In this document: positions 7,561-15,165 of the stretch, piece by piece
Layout: each line of letters starts with the position of its first letter
Numbering within the stretch: the stretch's first letter is position 1
NCBI GenBank assembly: GCA_965371355.1
Contig: CBDUYD010000049.1
Location: 1 to 17,947, forward strand
DNA length: 17,947 nucleotides
Source: JASJHI01 sp965371355
GTDB lineage: Bacteria; Actinomycetota; Acidimicrobiia; Acidimicrobiales; Ilumatobacteraceae
Direction: 5' to 3'
Position numbers and translations under genes: made by a program
Notes under the pieces: model-generated
What the model was told of the DNA's origin: nothing
Database searches by the model: none
What the model saw: only the letters and a program-made list of their open reading frames with translations

Positions 7561-7589
7561 TGGGCAGCGTACGCAGCCGCCACTACCAT
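7561..7589 (+). promoter_or_regulatory. Predicted promoter of the riboswitch-btuFCD transcript
   Basis: TGGGCA (7561-7566, 4 of 6 to consensus), a 17-nt spacer and TACCAT (7584-7589) precede the riboswitch. Transcription would begin near 7594-7596, slightly inside the proposed 9-bp P1 helix, so either P1 is 6-7 bp in vivo or the start is a little earlier than usual. Confidence 0.45.
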
Positions 7590-7594
7590 GTCGA
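7566..7594 (-). promoter_or_regulatory. Predicted cobO operon promoter
   Basis: On the minus strand TCGACA (7594-7589, 5 of 6 to the TTGACA consensus), a 17-nt spacer and TACGCT (7571-7566, TAnnnT) lie just before cobO, leaving only 10 nt to the ATG. Any leader would therefore be a few nucleotides or none. The site interlocks with the plus-strand promoter of the btuF riboswitch RNA. Confidence 0.5.
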
Positions 7595-7748
7595 ACCGTC
7601 GACGGCACAGCGAAGCCCGGTGAGAATCCGGCACTGTCCCGCAACGGTGGTCACACCGGGCGATCGAACCAGATCGAGCCCGGCGTGCGAGTCCGGTCGC
7701 CTGTGGCGTCGATGCGATGACCAATCCCTCGAGGCAGGGGACGGTTCG
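7592..7748 (+). ncRNA. Cobalamin (B12) riboswitch aptamer
   Basis: The conserved core is present in order: AAGCCCGGTGAGAATCC (7613-7629), CACTGTCCCGCAACGG (7632-7647), then the B12-box-like GAGTCCGGTCGCCTG (7689-7703). The ends pair perfectly: CGAACCGTC (7592-7600) with GACGGTTCG (7740-7748), a 9-bp closing helix. The element precedes an ABC importer for B12, which fits a repressing switch: binding of adenosylcobalamin would shut off uptake. Identification of the class is strong; the exact edges come from the P1 pairing I found by eye. Confidence 0.93.
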
Positions 7749-7766
7749 CACCCGGCTCGCCGGAAT

Positions 7767-7799
7767 GGACCCAACTTGTCCTCCAGATTCCATGGAGGA
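7767..7799 (+). promoter_or_regulatory. Riboswitch expression platform: RBS-sequestering hairpin and alternative pairing
   Basis: TCCTCCA (7779-7785) is the exact complement of TGGAGGA (7793-7799), which contains the btuF Shine-Dalgarno sequence, 5 nt before the ATG. The 7-bp hairpin with a 7-nt loop would hide the ribosome-binding site. A competing hairpin, GGAC (7767-7770) with GTCC (7778-7781), shares bases with it and would free the site. No U-run follows either hairpin, so control is more likely translational than by termination. Confidence 0.7.
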
Positions 7800-7804
7800 A
7801 ACCG

Positions 7805-8827
7805 ATGCGTGAACCACGCACCACCCGTACCGCCAGCCGGATGATCGCGCTGCTCGCCGGCCTCTCGCTCGTCGTCGCGGCGTGTGGCGGCGACGACTCG
7901 TCGGGCGATCCAGCCGCGACCGAGGCGCCCGCTGCTTCGGCGGCGGCGCCCGTCGCGGCCGAGACGCCCGCTGCGTCAGACGCACCACCGACAACGGATG
8001 CCGCCGAGCCCACCGCATCGTCGGCCGGCACCGCCGCCGCTCCGATCGAGCCGGCCGAGCGCGTGGTGTCGCTCAGTCCGACGCACACCGAGATGATTTT
8101 CGCGATCGGCGCCGGCGACCAGCTCGTCGCGGTCGACGAGTTCTCGAACTATCCAGCCGAGGCGCTCGAGCTCCCGAACGAGCTCTCCGGCTACGAGCCC
8201 AACGTCGAGGCGATCGCAGGATTCGAACCTGACCTCGTGATCATCGGCGGCGACTTCACCGGCCTCGGTGATCAGCTCGCCTCGATCGACATCGACTCGT
8301 GGGACGGCCCGGCTGCGACGACGATCGATGACACCTACGCGCAGATCGGCGAACTCGGTGCACTCACCGGCCACACCGCCGAGGCGGACGCGCTGGTCGC
8401 ATCCATGAGGGCCGACCTCGACGCGCTCGTCGCGGCCACTCCCGAGCCGACCGAGCCGCTCTACCTGTACCACGAGCTCGATCCGAGCTTCTACAGCGTC
8501 GACTCCACCACCTTCCTGGGCGAGCTCTACGCGATGTTCGGGCTCCGCAACATCGCCGATGAGGCGGAGGGCGATTCGGGCGGCTACCCCCAGCTCAACG
8601 CTGAGTTCATCGTGTCGACGAACCCCGACCTCATCTTCCTCGCCGATACGAAGTGTTGCGGCGAGTCGATCGTGACCGTGTCTGCCCGAGACGGCTGGAG
8701 CGCGATCACCGCGGTGGAGGCCGGAGCCATCATCGAGATGGACGACGACATCGCCTCGCGCTGGGGGCCGCGGGTGGTCGAGTACGCGGCTGCGGTTGCC
8801 GCGGCGGTCGCGACCGCCGCCGGCTGA
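7805..8827 (+). CDS. btuF: Corrinoid ABC transporter substrate-binding lipoprotein BtuF
   Basis: Extracytoplasmic receptor that captures cobalamin or other corrinoids and delivers them to BtuCD. The 340-residue product starts with a lipoprotein signal peptide: Arg-rich n-region, hydrophobic core at about 13-24 and lipobox VVAAC with Cys27. A long Ala/Pro/Thr/Ser-rich linker (about 28-80) follows, probably a tether through the envelope. The binding domain begins at ERVVSLSPTHTEMIFAIGAG, the signature of the helical-backbone BtuF/FepB/FhuD family, and contains EPNVEAIAGFEPDLVI. The late LADTKCCGES has two adjacent cysteines that could affect ligand binding. The ATG is 5 nt after a strong GGAGGA. 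The riboswitch upstream points to B12 rather than a siderophore. Confidence 0.92.
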   Translation: MREPRTTRTASRMIALLAGLSLVVAACGGDDSSGDPAATEAPAASAAAPVAAETPAASDAPPTTDAAEPTASSAGTAAAPIEPAERVVSLSPTHTEMIFAIGAGDQLVAVDEFSNYPAEALELPNELSGYEPNVEAIAGFEPDLVIIGGDFTGLGDQLASIDIDSWDGPAATTIDDTYAQIGELGALTGHTAEADALVASMRADLDALVAATPEPTEPLYLYHELDPSFYSVDSTTFLGELYAMFGLRNIADEAEGDSGGYPQLNAEFIVSTNPDLIFLADTKCCGESIVTVSARDGWSAITAVEAGAIIEMDDDIASRWGPRVVEYAAAVAAAVATAAG

Positions 8828-8857
8828 CCCGCCCAACGATCGGGCTACGCAGCCGAC

Positions 8858-9925
8858 ATGGCGTCCAACCAGTTCCCGAGCTCGGTCCGCCGCGTGCGCA
8901 CCGACGCCCAGTGGTACGCGGCCGCGGCGCTGTTGCTCGTCATCTCCATCGTGATCAGCGCCTCGATCGGACCGGCGGGTCCCGAGTGGTGGCAGGTGCC
9001 GCTCGCATTCGTCGATCGCCTGCTGCCGTTCGTCTCGATCGACACCGGAGTATCCGACGCGGAGTGGGACATCGTCTGGCAGATCAGGATGCCGCGCGTC
9101 CTGCTCGGAGGGCTGGTCGGCGGCATGCTGTCGATCGCCGGCGCGAGCTACCAGGGCGTGTTCCGGAACCCGCTCGTCGATCCGTACCTGCTCGGGGCCG
9201 CGGCGGGCGCCGGCCTCGGTGCCACGTTCGCGCTCACCGTCGGACGGGCCGCGACGGCGACGTGGGCGATCGACCCGGTCCCGACGCTCGCGTTCGTCGC
9301 CTCGCTCGTCACCGTCTCGATCACCTACCTGGTCGGCGCCTCGTTCGGCGGGTCGCGCTCGGGTGCCACCCTCGTGCTCGCCGGCGTCGCCGTCGTGTCG
9401 TTCGTGACCGCGTTGCAGACGTTCATGCTCCAGCGCAACCTCGACGTCGTCCGCGAGGTCTTCCAGTGGATTCTCGGTCGACTGTCGGGAGCGACCTGGG
9501 ACGACGTGAGGCTGATCACGCCCTATGTGGCGATCAGCTGTCTCGTCCTGATGCTCCACCGTCGTCACCTCGACGTCTTCCGGGTCGGCGACGAGGAGGC
9601 GGCGACCCTGGGTGTCTCGGTGCCGCGGACACGCCTGGTCATCGTCGTCGCGGCGACGCTCGGGACGGCGGCGGTCGTGTCGGTCAGCGGCCTGATCGGG
9701 TTCGTCGGGCTCGTCGTCCCGCACATCGTGCGGCTGATCGCCGGCGCCGGTTACCGCCGCCTCCTTCCGCTGTCGCTGATGGGCGGCGCGGCCTTCCTGA
9801 TCCTCGCCGACGTGCTCGCACGGATGCTGACCAGTCCGTCCGAGACGCCGATCGGCGTCGTCACAGCGTTCATCGGAGCGCCGTTCTTCATCTATCTCCT
9901 GCGCACGCGAAGGGTGTCGGTATGA
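8858..9925 (+). CDS. btuC: Corrinoid ABC transporter permease BtuC
   Basis: Membrane subunit of the BtuCD-F importer, FecCD/BtuC family. The 355-residue product shows about ten hydrophobic helices. Recognisable segments are the IRMPRVLLGGLVGGMLSIAGASYQ-type stretch (about 78-101) followed by FRNPLVDPYLLGAAAGAGLGA, the cytoplasmic loop GDEEAATLGVSV that contacts the ATPase, and SGLIGFVGLVVPHIVRLI near the C-terminus. The 30-bp gap after btuF has no clear Shine-Dalgarno sequence. The end overlaps btuD as ATGA, so the two are coupled. The family also includes haem and iron-siderophore permeases; the riboswitch decides for corrinoids. Confidence 0.92.
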   Translation: MASNQFPSSVRRVRTDAQWYAAAALLLVISIVISASIGPAGPEWWQVPLAFVDRLLPFVSIDTGVSDAEWDIVWQIRMPRVLLGGLVGGMLSIAGASYQGVFRNPLVDPYLLGAAAGAGLGATFALTVGRAATATWAIDPVPTLAFVASLVTVSITYLVGASFGGSRSGATLVLAGVAVVSFVTALQTFMLQRNLDVVREVFQWILGRLSGATWDDVRLITPYVAISCLVLMLHRRHLDVFRVGDEEAATLGVSVPRTRLVIVVAATLGTAAVVSVSGLIGFVGLVVPHIVRLIAGAGYRRLLPLSLMGGAAFLILADVLARMLTSPSETPIGVVTAFIGAPFFIYLLRTRRVSV

Positions 9926-10710
9926 CCGCGCTGACGTTCCGTTCGGTCGCGGTGAGCTACGGCAAGCGGCCCGCCCTGCTCGCGTACACCGACCACGTCG
10001 CGCCGGGCGAGTGGCTCGGCGTGGTCGGTCCGAACGGTGCCGGCAAGTCGTCGCTGTTGCGGGCGGTCGCCGGGCTGGTCGAGTACTCCGGTTCGATCGA
10101 GGTGGACGGCCGATCCCTCGCCGACATGAGCCGCCGCGAGCGCGCCGCGGTCGTCGCCTACGTACCGCAGGATCCGCTCATCCCCGACGACATGTCGGTC
10201 TCGGACTACGTGCTGCTCGGCCGCACGCCGTACATCTCGTATCTCGGCTCGCCGACGCGCGAGGACCGCGTCGTCGTGACCGACGTGCTCGAGCGCCTCG
10301 ACCTCATCAGGCTCGGCGCGCGCTACCTCGGTTCGCTGAGTGGTGGCGAGCGTCAGCGTGTCGTGCTGGCCCGTGCGATCGCGCAGCAGGCCCCGGTGAT
10401 GCTGCTCGACGAGCCGACCTCGGCGCTCGACATCGGGCACCAGCAGCAGGCACTCGAACTGGTCACCGCGCTGAGGGCGAGCGACGGCTTGACCATCGTG
10501 AGCGCGCTCCACGACCTGACGCTGGCGGGCACTTACGCCGACCGGCTGACGATGTTCGACGGAGGTGCCGTGGCGGCCACCGGATCGGCGGCTGAGGTGC
10601 TCACCGCAGAGCGCCTCGCCGAGGTGTACCACGTGCACGTCTCGGTCGAGGTCGACCCGCACGACGGGACCGTCGTCGTCATCCCGCGCCGCGGCTCGCC
10701 CGGGGTGTGA
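9922..10710 (+). CDS. btuD: Corrinoid ABC transporter ATP-binding protein BtuD
   Basis: Cytoplasmic ATPase driving BtuC. The 262-residue product has Walker A GPNGAGKSS (36-44), Q-loop Gln83 in YVPQD, signature LSGGE (139-143), Walker B VMLLDEPTSALD (159-170) and the switch His197 in ALHDLT. The C-terminal HVSVEVDPHDGTVVVIPRR is the short extension common in the FecE/BtuD/HemV subgroup. The start ATG overlaps the btuC stop (ATGA). Its stop codon forms part of the predicted -35 of the next gene, so the operon most likely ends here functionally. Confidence 0.93.
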   Translation: MTALTFRSVAVSYGKRPALLAYTDHVAPGEWLGVVGPNGAGKSSLLRAVAGLVEYSGSIEVDGRSLADMSRRERAAVVAYVPQDPLIPDDMSVSDYVLLGRTPYISYLGSPTREDRVVVTDVLERLDLIRLGARYLGSLSGGERQRVVLARAIAQQAPVMLLDEPTSALDIGHQQQALELVTALRASDGLTIVSALHDLTLAGTYADRLTMFDGGAVAATGSAAEVLTAERLAEVYHVHVSVEVDPHDGTVVVIPRRGSPGV

Positions 10711-10735
10711 CTTCGATACCGGGTGGACCTACGAT
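10707..10735 (+). promoter_or_regulatory. Predicted promoter of the class II aldolase gene
   Basis: GTGACT (10707-10712, TGAC core), a 17-nt spacer and TACGAT (10730-10735) end 6 nt before the GTG at 10742. This is good spacing for a leaderless mRNA. The -35 includes the btuD stop codon TGA (10708-10710). No Shine-Dalgarno sequence is present. Confidence 0.55.
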
Positions 10736-10741
10736 CTGGTC

Positions 10742-11533
10742 GTGATCGAGAGCCCGTATCCATCATTCCCCGGGATCGATCCGATCGACGCCGAGCGAAC
10801 CCCCGACGACGAGCGGGCCCACCGCAAGCGCATGTGTGCTCTCGGATACCGGGCGTTCGGGGCGATGCGATGGGGGATGCTCGGCGACGGCCACATCTCG
10901 GCCCGCGATCCTGAGCTCACCGACCACTTCTGGCTGCTCGACTGGGGCATTCCGTTCGGCGAGGCGACCGTCGACCGGCTCGTGCTCGTCGGACCCGGGG
11001 GCCAGGTGAGTGACGCGGTCAGCGACTCGTCGGGCGACCCGACCGGCGCGATCAACACGGCCGGTTACGACATCCACGCACCGCTCCTCGCGGCGCGCTC
11101 GGATGTGGTCAGCGCGGCCCACACGCACACGCCCTACGGCACACCGTGGTCGGCCAACGTGGCACCCTTCCGCGCTCTGAGCCAGGAGTCGTGTGCGTTC
11201 GTCTTCGACCAGGCGATGTTCGACGACGAGGAGGTCGAGGTGCTCACCTACGACGGCGGCAAGCGGATCGCCGCCGCGCTGGGCGACAAGAAGTTCTGCA
11301 TCCTGCGCAACCACGGGTCGCTCACGGTCGGGCACTCGGTCGAGGAGGCGGTCGGCTGGTTCGTGATGTCCGAGCGCGTCGCCGAGGTGCACGTCAAGGC
11401 ACCGAACGGGATCCCGATCTCCGACGCGGCGGCGCGCACGGCGGCGGCCAGTCTCGCCCGACCGCACGCCGGCTGGCGCGTGTTCCACTGGTTGATCCGA
11501 TCTCTCGTCCCCGACCCCACCGTCGTCGACTGA
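10742..11533 (+). CDS. Class II aldolase / adducin N-terminal family protein
   Basis: Probably a cytosolic zinc-dependent aldolase-like enzyme; the substrate cannot be told from sequence. The 263-residue product has the family core. It includes GDGHISARDPE (48-58, equivalent of the GNISxR loop), INTAGYDIHAPLLAARSD, AAHTHTPYG with metal ligands His127 and His129, and LRNHGSLTVG with third ligand His191. The region before the first His pair resembles adducin-type members (INxAxxxIHxxI) and lacks the SSE segment that supplies the catalytic Glu of fuculose-phosphate aldolase. So it may be a divergent aldolase, a decarboxylase or an isomerase rather than FucA. The GTG start is favoured by the promoter 6 nt upstream. 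It stands alone between btuD and the palindromic element. Confidence 0.85.
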   Translation: MIESPYPSFPGIDPIDAERTPDDERAHRKRMCALGYRAFGAMRWGMLGDGHISARDPELTDHFWLLDWGIPFGEATVDRLVLVGPGGQVSDAVSDSSGDPTGAINTAGYDIHAPLLAARSDVVSAAHTHTPYGTPWSANVAPFRALSQESCAFVFDQAMFDDEEVEVLTYDGGKRIAAALGDKKFCILRNHGSLTVGHSVEEAVGWFVMSERVAEVHVKAPNGIPISDAAARTAAASLARPHAGWRVFHWLIRSLVPDPTVVD

Positions 11534-11543
11534 TCGCCCACTC

Positions 11544-11598
11544 CCCGAAATGTGTACGGATCTTCCCGCTGGGCGGGATCCTGCGTGCATTTTTCGGG
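11544..11598. repeat. Palindromic hairpin element, copy 2
   Basis: This copy shares the core GTACGGATCTTCCCGCTGGG with the copy at 3-55. Its outer arms are 11544-11557 and 11585-11598. Relative to copy 1 the arms differ at three positions: one pair changes on both sides but stays a pair (T-A to G-T), one becomes T-G, and one becomes a T-T mismatch. The inner GGATC/GATCC improves to full pairing. It sits in the 105-bp gap between two convergent genes, the aldolase (ends 11533) and the EamA permease (ends 11639), and may end both transcripts. TTTTT (11590-11594) is part of the 3' arm. Confidence 0.75.
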
Positions 11599-11638
11599 TG
11601 TCTGGGGGAGCAGGGAGCTGGGGCTGGGGCGGGGGCTG

Positions 11639-12529
11639 TCAGCCGAGGGTGATGACTCCGAGGATGCCGACGAGGACGAGTGCGCTCGCCGCGTACTCGG
11701 CGCGGGTGTGGCGTTCGTGGAGCCACCACGCCGACACGGCGAACACGATCACCAGCTCGACCTGACCGAGCGTGCGCACCTTTGCCGGATTGGTGAGCGT
11801 GATCGCCACCGCCCACGCCGCCGATCCGCAGAAGCTGAGCACACCGACGACCATCGCCGGGCGCCAGGCTCGCGCCACTGCGACGAGCTGGCGCGGATCG
11901 GCGAGGGCGAGCTGCGAGCCGTTGACGAGTGTCTGGATCCCGAGCATCGCGGTGAGCGTGAGGACGGCCCGGTTCCAGGTCGGGTCATCGCCGAGCGAGT
12001 TCGCCGCACCGCGGATCGCGACAGCGGTGAGCGCGAAGAAGCCGGCGGCGACGATACCCATCAGCGCGGCGGGATCGGTGGCGCTCGACATCACGTCGCG
12101 GATCCGACCCGGCGCGGCGAGCCAGGCGACGCCGATCATGCAGACGACGGCTCCGAGCCAACCGAGCGGCCGCAACGCCTCGCCGAGCAGGATCGCCGAG
12201 ACGAGGGCGACGAGTACGACCTCGGTCTTGGCGTAGACGGTGCCGATCGCGAAGTCCCGCAGAGCGAACGCGCGGAGCAGGGCGATCGTGCCGAGGATCT
12301 GAGCGGTGCCTCCTCCGACAACGATCGGCCAGAACCGCGCCGGCACATCGGGGAGGGATTCGCCGGCCGGACCGAACGTGACGGCGCACGCTACGGCCGC
12401 CAGCGGGAACCCGTAGATGTAGCGGACGAAGCCGGCGCCGTTCACCGGAAGTGAAGACGCGAGGACGTGCTGGCGCGACGTGCGCAAGACCTGGAACGTC
12501 GCCGCCAACAGCGTGATCGGAACCCACAC
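11639..12529 (-). CDS. EamA/DMT superfamily permease
   Basis: Inner-membrane transporter of the drug/metabolite superfamily, 296 residues with about ten hydrophobic segments arranged as two EamA-like halves. Each half ends in a recognisable stretch: KTEVVLVALVSAILLGEALRP in the first and GQVELVIVFAVSAWWLHERHT in the second. These correspond to the conserved late-helix pattern (E-P-V-x-A plus a W/G-E motif). Substrate unknown; amino acids, metabolites and drugs are all possible for this family. The start is GTG at 12529, with CACGAT 7 nt upstream. It follows zwf on the same strand after 71 bp and may be partly co-transcribed with it. Confidence 0.85.
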   Translation of the reverse strand: MWVPITLLAATFQVLRTSRQHVLASSLPVNGAGFVRYIYGFPLAAVACAVTFGPAGESLPDVPARFWPIVVGGGTAQILGTIALLRAFALRDFAIGTVYAKTEVVLVALVSAILLGEALRPLGWLGAVVCMIGVAWLAAPGRIRDVMSSATDPAALMGIVAAGFFALTAVAIRGAANSLGDDPTWNRAVLTLTAMLGIQTLVNGSQLALADPRQLVAVARAWRPAMVVGVLSFCGSAAWAVAITLTNPAKVRTLGQVELVIVFAVSAWWLHERHTRAEYAASALVLVGILGVITLG

Positions 12530-12600
12530 GACGGCGATCGTGTCAGACGGCCAGCGCCCGAACCGTCGTTCGGCGCCGAGATGTCGATCGGATCAGGCGG

Positions 12601-14055
12601 TCATGGCGCTCGACCCATCGCGGCGGAGGCGCTGGGCGGGTACCACGTGTCACCGTCGAGGAGTGCCGCGCCCGACTCAGGCGGACCCCACGTGCCGCGG
12701 AAGTAGGGCATCACATCGCCCGGCTCGTCGAGCGCCGGCTGGATGACGCGCCAGGTGCCCTCGACGACGTCCTGGCGGGCGAAGCGGCGGAGTGAACCCT
12801 CCATCGCGTCGCCGAGCAGCCGCTCGTATGCGTCTTGGCGGTCGCCGAGCGCGGCGGCGAAGTCGACGTTGACGTCGACCTCCTGGCTGTCGAGCTCGGG
12901 GCCGGGCGTCTTCGCCTGGAGACCGAAGGTGACGCCGTCGTCGTGGCCGAGGCGGAACCTGATCAGGTTCCGGCCGGGGGCGGGGTGGCCGGCCTCGTCG
13001 AACAGCAGGCGGGGCGGGTCGCGCAGCTCGATCACGGCCTCGGTGGCGGCGACCTCGAGCGCCTTGCCGACCCGTACGTACCAGGGCACGCCGGCCCATC
13101 GCCACGAGTCGATGTCGAGGCGGGCGGCGACGAACGTCTCGACATCGGAGTGCGGTTCGACGCCGGGCTCGTCCCGGTAGCCGACGTACTGGCCCCGCAC
13201 GAGCGACCGGCAGTCGATCGGGCGCATCGCCGCGATCACCTTCGCCTTCTCGTCCTGCAGGAAACCCGAGTCGGCGCCCGCCGGCGGCTCCATCGCCAGT
13301 AGCGCAACGACCTGCAGGAGATGATTCTGGAGCACATCTCGGATTGCGCCGACCGAGTCGTAGAACGCGCCCCGGCCCTCGACGCCGATCGTCTCGGACA
13401 TCGTGACCTGCACGCTGCGCACGTAGTTGCGGTTCCACACCGGTTCGAGCAGCGTGTTGGCGAAGCGGAACACGAGCAGATCCTCGACCGCTTCCTTGCC
13501 GAGATAGTGGTCGATGCGGAATATGCGTTCCTCGGGAAATGCCGAGTGCAGTGTGGCGTTGAGTTCGATCGCGCTTCTGAGATCGCGCCCGAAGGGCTTC
13601 TCGACGACGATCCGGCCGCGCTCGTTCAGCCCGTGGCCGGCGAGCTTGTTGACGACCAACGGGAACATCGTCGGAGGGATCGCCATGTAGTACACGGCAA
13701 CCCGCGATCCGTGACGGTCGAGCGTGTTGTCGATCTCGTCCCAGGTCGCCGGGTCGGCGTAGTCGCCCTGGATCAGGTCGAGTCGACGACAGAGCGAATC
13801 GAGGACCTCCTGATCGACGTCGTCGATGTGCAGCTCGATCGATTCGCGCGCCCGTCGCCGGAAATCGTCGGTGGTCCAGTCGCTGCGGGCGACGCCGATG
13901 ACCGGCACGGTGAGGGCACCCGAACGCTCGAGACGATAGAGCGAGGGGAAGAGCTTGCGTTTCGCGAGGTCGCCGGTCGCGCCGAACAGCACCAGTGCGT
14001 CGGCGGCCGGCTGGTGGGTGTCGATCTGGGCGGTGTCGATGTGTGGTTCGTTCAT
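12601..14055 (-). CDS. zwf: Glucose-6-phosphate dehydrogenase Zwf
   Basis: Zwf oxidises glucose 6-phosphate to 6-phosphogluconolactone, the entry to the oxidative pentose phosphate pathway. The 484-residue product has the coenzyme loop VLFGATGDLAKRKLFPSLY (22-40), EKPFGRDL (152-159) and the active-site signature RIDHYLGKE (180-188). FANTLLEPVWNR and GRGAFYDSVGAIRDVLQNHLLQ follow, all typical. The reading frame stays open upstream of 14055 into gnd, but homology starts after this ATG, which lies 17 bp beyond the gnd stop. No clear Shine-Dalgarno sequence is seen, so coupling to gnd is likely. OpcA, the usual actinobacterial Zwf partner, is not next to it. Confidence 0.96.
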   Translation of the reverse strand: MNEPHIDTAQIDTHQPAADALVLFGATGDLAKRKLFPSLYRLERSGALTVPVIGVARSDWTTDDFRRRARESIELHIDDVDQEVLDSLCRRLDLIQGDYADPATWDEIDNTLDRHGSRVAVYYMAIPPTMFPLVVNKLAGHGLNERGRIVVEKPFGRDLRSAIELNATLHSAFPEERIFRIDHYLGKEAVEDLLVFRFANTLLEPVWNRNYVRSVQVTMSETIGVEGRGAFYDSVGAIRDVLQNHLLQVVALLAMEPPAGADSGFLQDEKAKVIAAMRPIDCRSLVRGQYVGYRDEPGVEPHSDVETFVAARLDIDSWRWAGVPWYVRVGKALEVAATEAVIELRDPPRLLFDEAGHPAPGRNLIRFRLGHDDGVTFGLQAKTPGPELDSQEVDVNVDFAAALGDRQDAYERLLGDAMEGSLRRFARQDVVEGTWRVIQPALDEPGDVMPYFRGTWGPPESGAALLDGDTWYPPSASAAMGRAP

Positions 14056-14072
14056 GCCGGTTCGTTCGTCGT

Positions 14073-15095
14073 TCAGCGGGTCGAGGAGGTTCGTTCGATG
14101 TGGCCGCCGAAGCCGGCCCGCATCGCCGACAGCACCTTGTCGGCGACGTCGGATCGCCCGCGCGACGAGAACCGCGCGAACAGCGCCGCCGCGAGCACGG
14201 GCGTCGGCACGCCCTCGTCGATCGCCGCGTCGATCGTCCACCGCCCCTCGCCCGAGTCGCTCACGCTGCCGGAGTACGCGTCGAGCTGCGGGTCGGCGAG
14301 AAAGGCCTCGGCGGTCAGATCGATCAGCCACGACGAGATGACCGAGCCGCGCCGCCAGACCTCGGTGACCTTCGCCAGATCGAGGTCGAACCGGTAGAAC
14401 TCGGCCGCATCGAGCGGTGCGGTCTCGGCGTCGACGCGGTGGTCGGTGGCACCGATGTCGGCCTTGGCGAGCACGTTGAGCCCCTCGGCCACGGCCGCCA
14501 TCATCCCGTACTCGATCCCGTTGTGGACCATCTTCACGAAGTGGCCGGCGCCGCTCGGCCCGCAGTGGAGCCACCCGCGCTCCTCGGGAGCGGGCGGTCC
14601 GGACCGCCCCGGTGTACGGTCCGCAGTGGCGACGCCGGGTGCGAGCGCGTCGAAGACCGGCGTGAGCCGCCCGACCGCCTCGTCGTCGCCGCCGATCATC
14701 AGGCTGTATCCCCGTTCGAGCCCGTGCACACCGCCGCTCGTTCCGACGTCGAGGTAGTGGATGCCGGAGGGTGCGAGCGCACGGGAACGCTCGATGTCGT
14801 GGCGGTACCACGAGTTGCCGCCATCGATGATCGCGTCGCCGGGCGTGAGAAGGGCGGCGAGTTCGTCGACGACGCCCCCGACGAAAGCGGCCGGAACCAT
14901 GATCCACACCGCGCGCGGCGCCGCCAGCTGCTCGACGAGGTCGGCGACCGAGGATGCGCCGGCGATCCCTTCGCGCTCGAGTGCCGCAACCGCCGGGGCG
15001 TCGACGTCGTGGACCACGCACGTCTGGCCGCCTTCCGTGAGTCGCTGCACCATTGCCGCGCCCATCCGGCCGAGGCCGATCATTCCGAGTTCCAT
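14073..15095 (-). CDS. gnd: 6-Phosphogluconate dehydrogenase, decarboxylating, short form
   Basis: Converts 6-phosphogluconate to ribulose 5-phosphate and CO2. The 340-residue product is the short type (YqeC/GndA-like), not the roughly 470-residue form. It has the Rossmann loop GLGRMG (7-12), IDGGNSWYRHD (90-100), LDVGTSGGVHGLERG (115-129) and the catalytic segment GAGHFVKMVHNGIEYG with Lys188 and Asn192. The short class is often NAD-preferring, and the Asp at residue 30 after the second strand (VVHD) would fit NAD, but this is an inference. The ATG at 15095 has AAGGTG 5 nt upstream. The open frame upstream of it has no family character. It leads the gnd-zwf pair; the 70 bp to the divergent gene at 15166 should hold both promoters. 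Confidence 0.94.
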   Translation of the reverse strand: MELGMIGLGRMGAAMVQRLTEGGQTCVVHDVDAPAVAALEREGIAGASSVADLVEQLAAPRAVWIMVPAAFVGGVVDELAALLTPGDAIIDGGNSWYRHDIERSRALAPSGIHYLDVGTSGGVHGLERGYSLMIGGDDEAVGRLTPVFDALAPGVATADRTPGRSGPPAPEERGWLHCGPSGAGHFVKMVHNGIEYGMMAAVAEGLNVLAKADIGATDHRVDAETAPLDAAEFYRFDLDLAKVTEVWRRGSVISSWLIDLTAEAFLADPQLDAYSGSVSDSGEGRWTIDAAIDEGVPTPVLAAALFARFSSRGRSDVADKVLSAMRAGFGGHIERTSSTR

Positions 15096-15152
15096 GGAGA
15101 CACCTTGCCACGTCGCCGTGTCGTCACACGTTCGATGGTCTGGGGTTCGGGT

Positions 15153-15158
15153 TATCGT
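15153..15158 (+). promoter_or_regulatory. Predicted -10 element for the maleylpyruvate isomerase-family gene
   Basis: TATCGT (TAnnnT) lies 7 nt before the ATG at 15166, the spacing expected for a leaderless mRNA. No good -35 is visible at 16-18 nt, and there is no Shine-Dalgarno sequence. Confidence 0.4.
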
Positions 15159-15165
15159 CGGGCCG

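Noticed and set aside
7752..7763. Intrinsic terminator after the riboswitch (CCGG-CTCG-CCGG)
   Set aside because: The stem is only 4 bp and no U-run follows; the hairpin over the ribosome-binding site explains control better.
7976..9724. A 582-codon minus-strand frame opposite btuF and btuC
   Set aside because: Arg/Asp/Glu-rich antisense composition; both plus-strand genes are clearly recognised proteins.
12601..15111. An 836-codon minus-strand frame suggesting a fusion to Zwf
   Set aside because: The part upstream of 14055 is out of frame with gnd and is Arg/Gly-rich shadow sequence; Zwf homology starts at the ATG at 14055.
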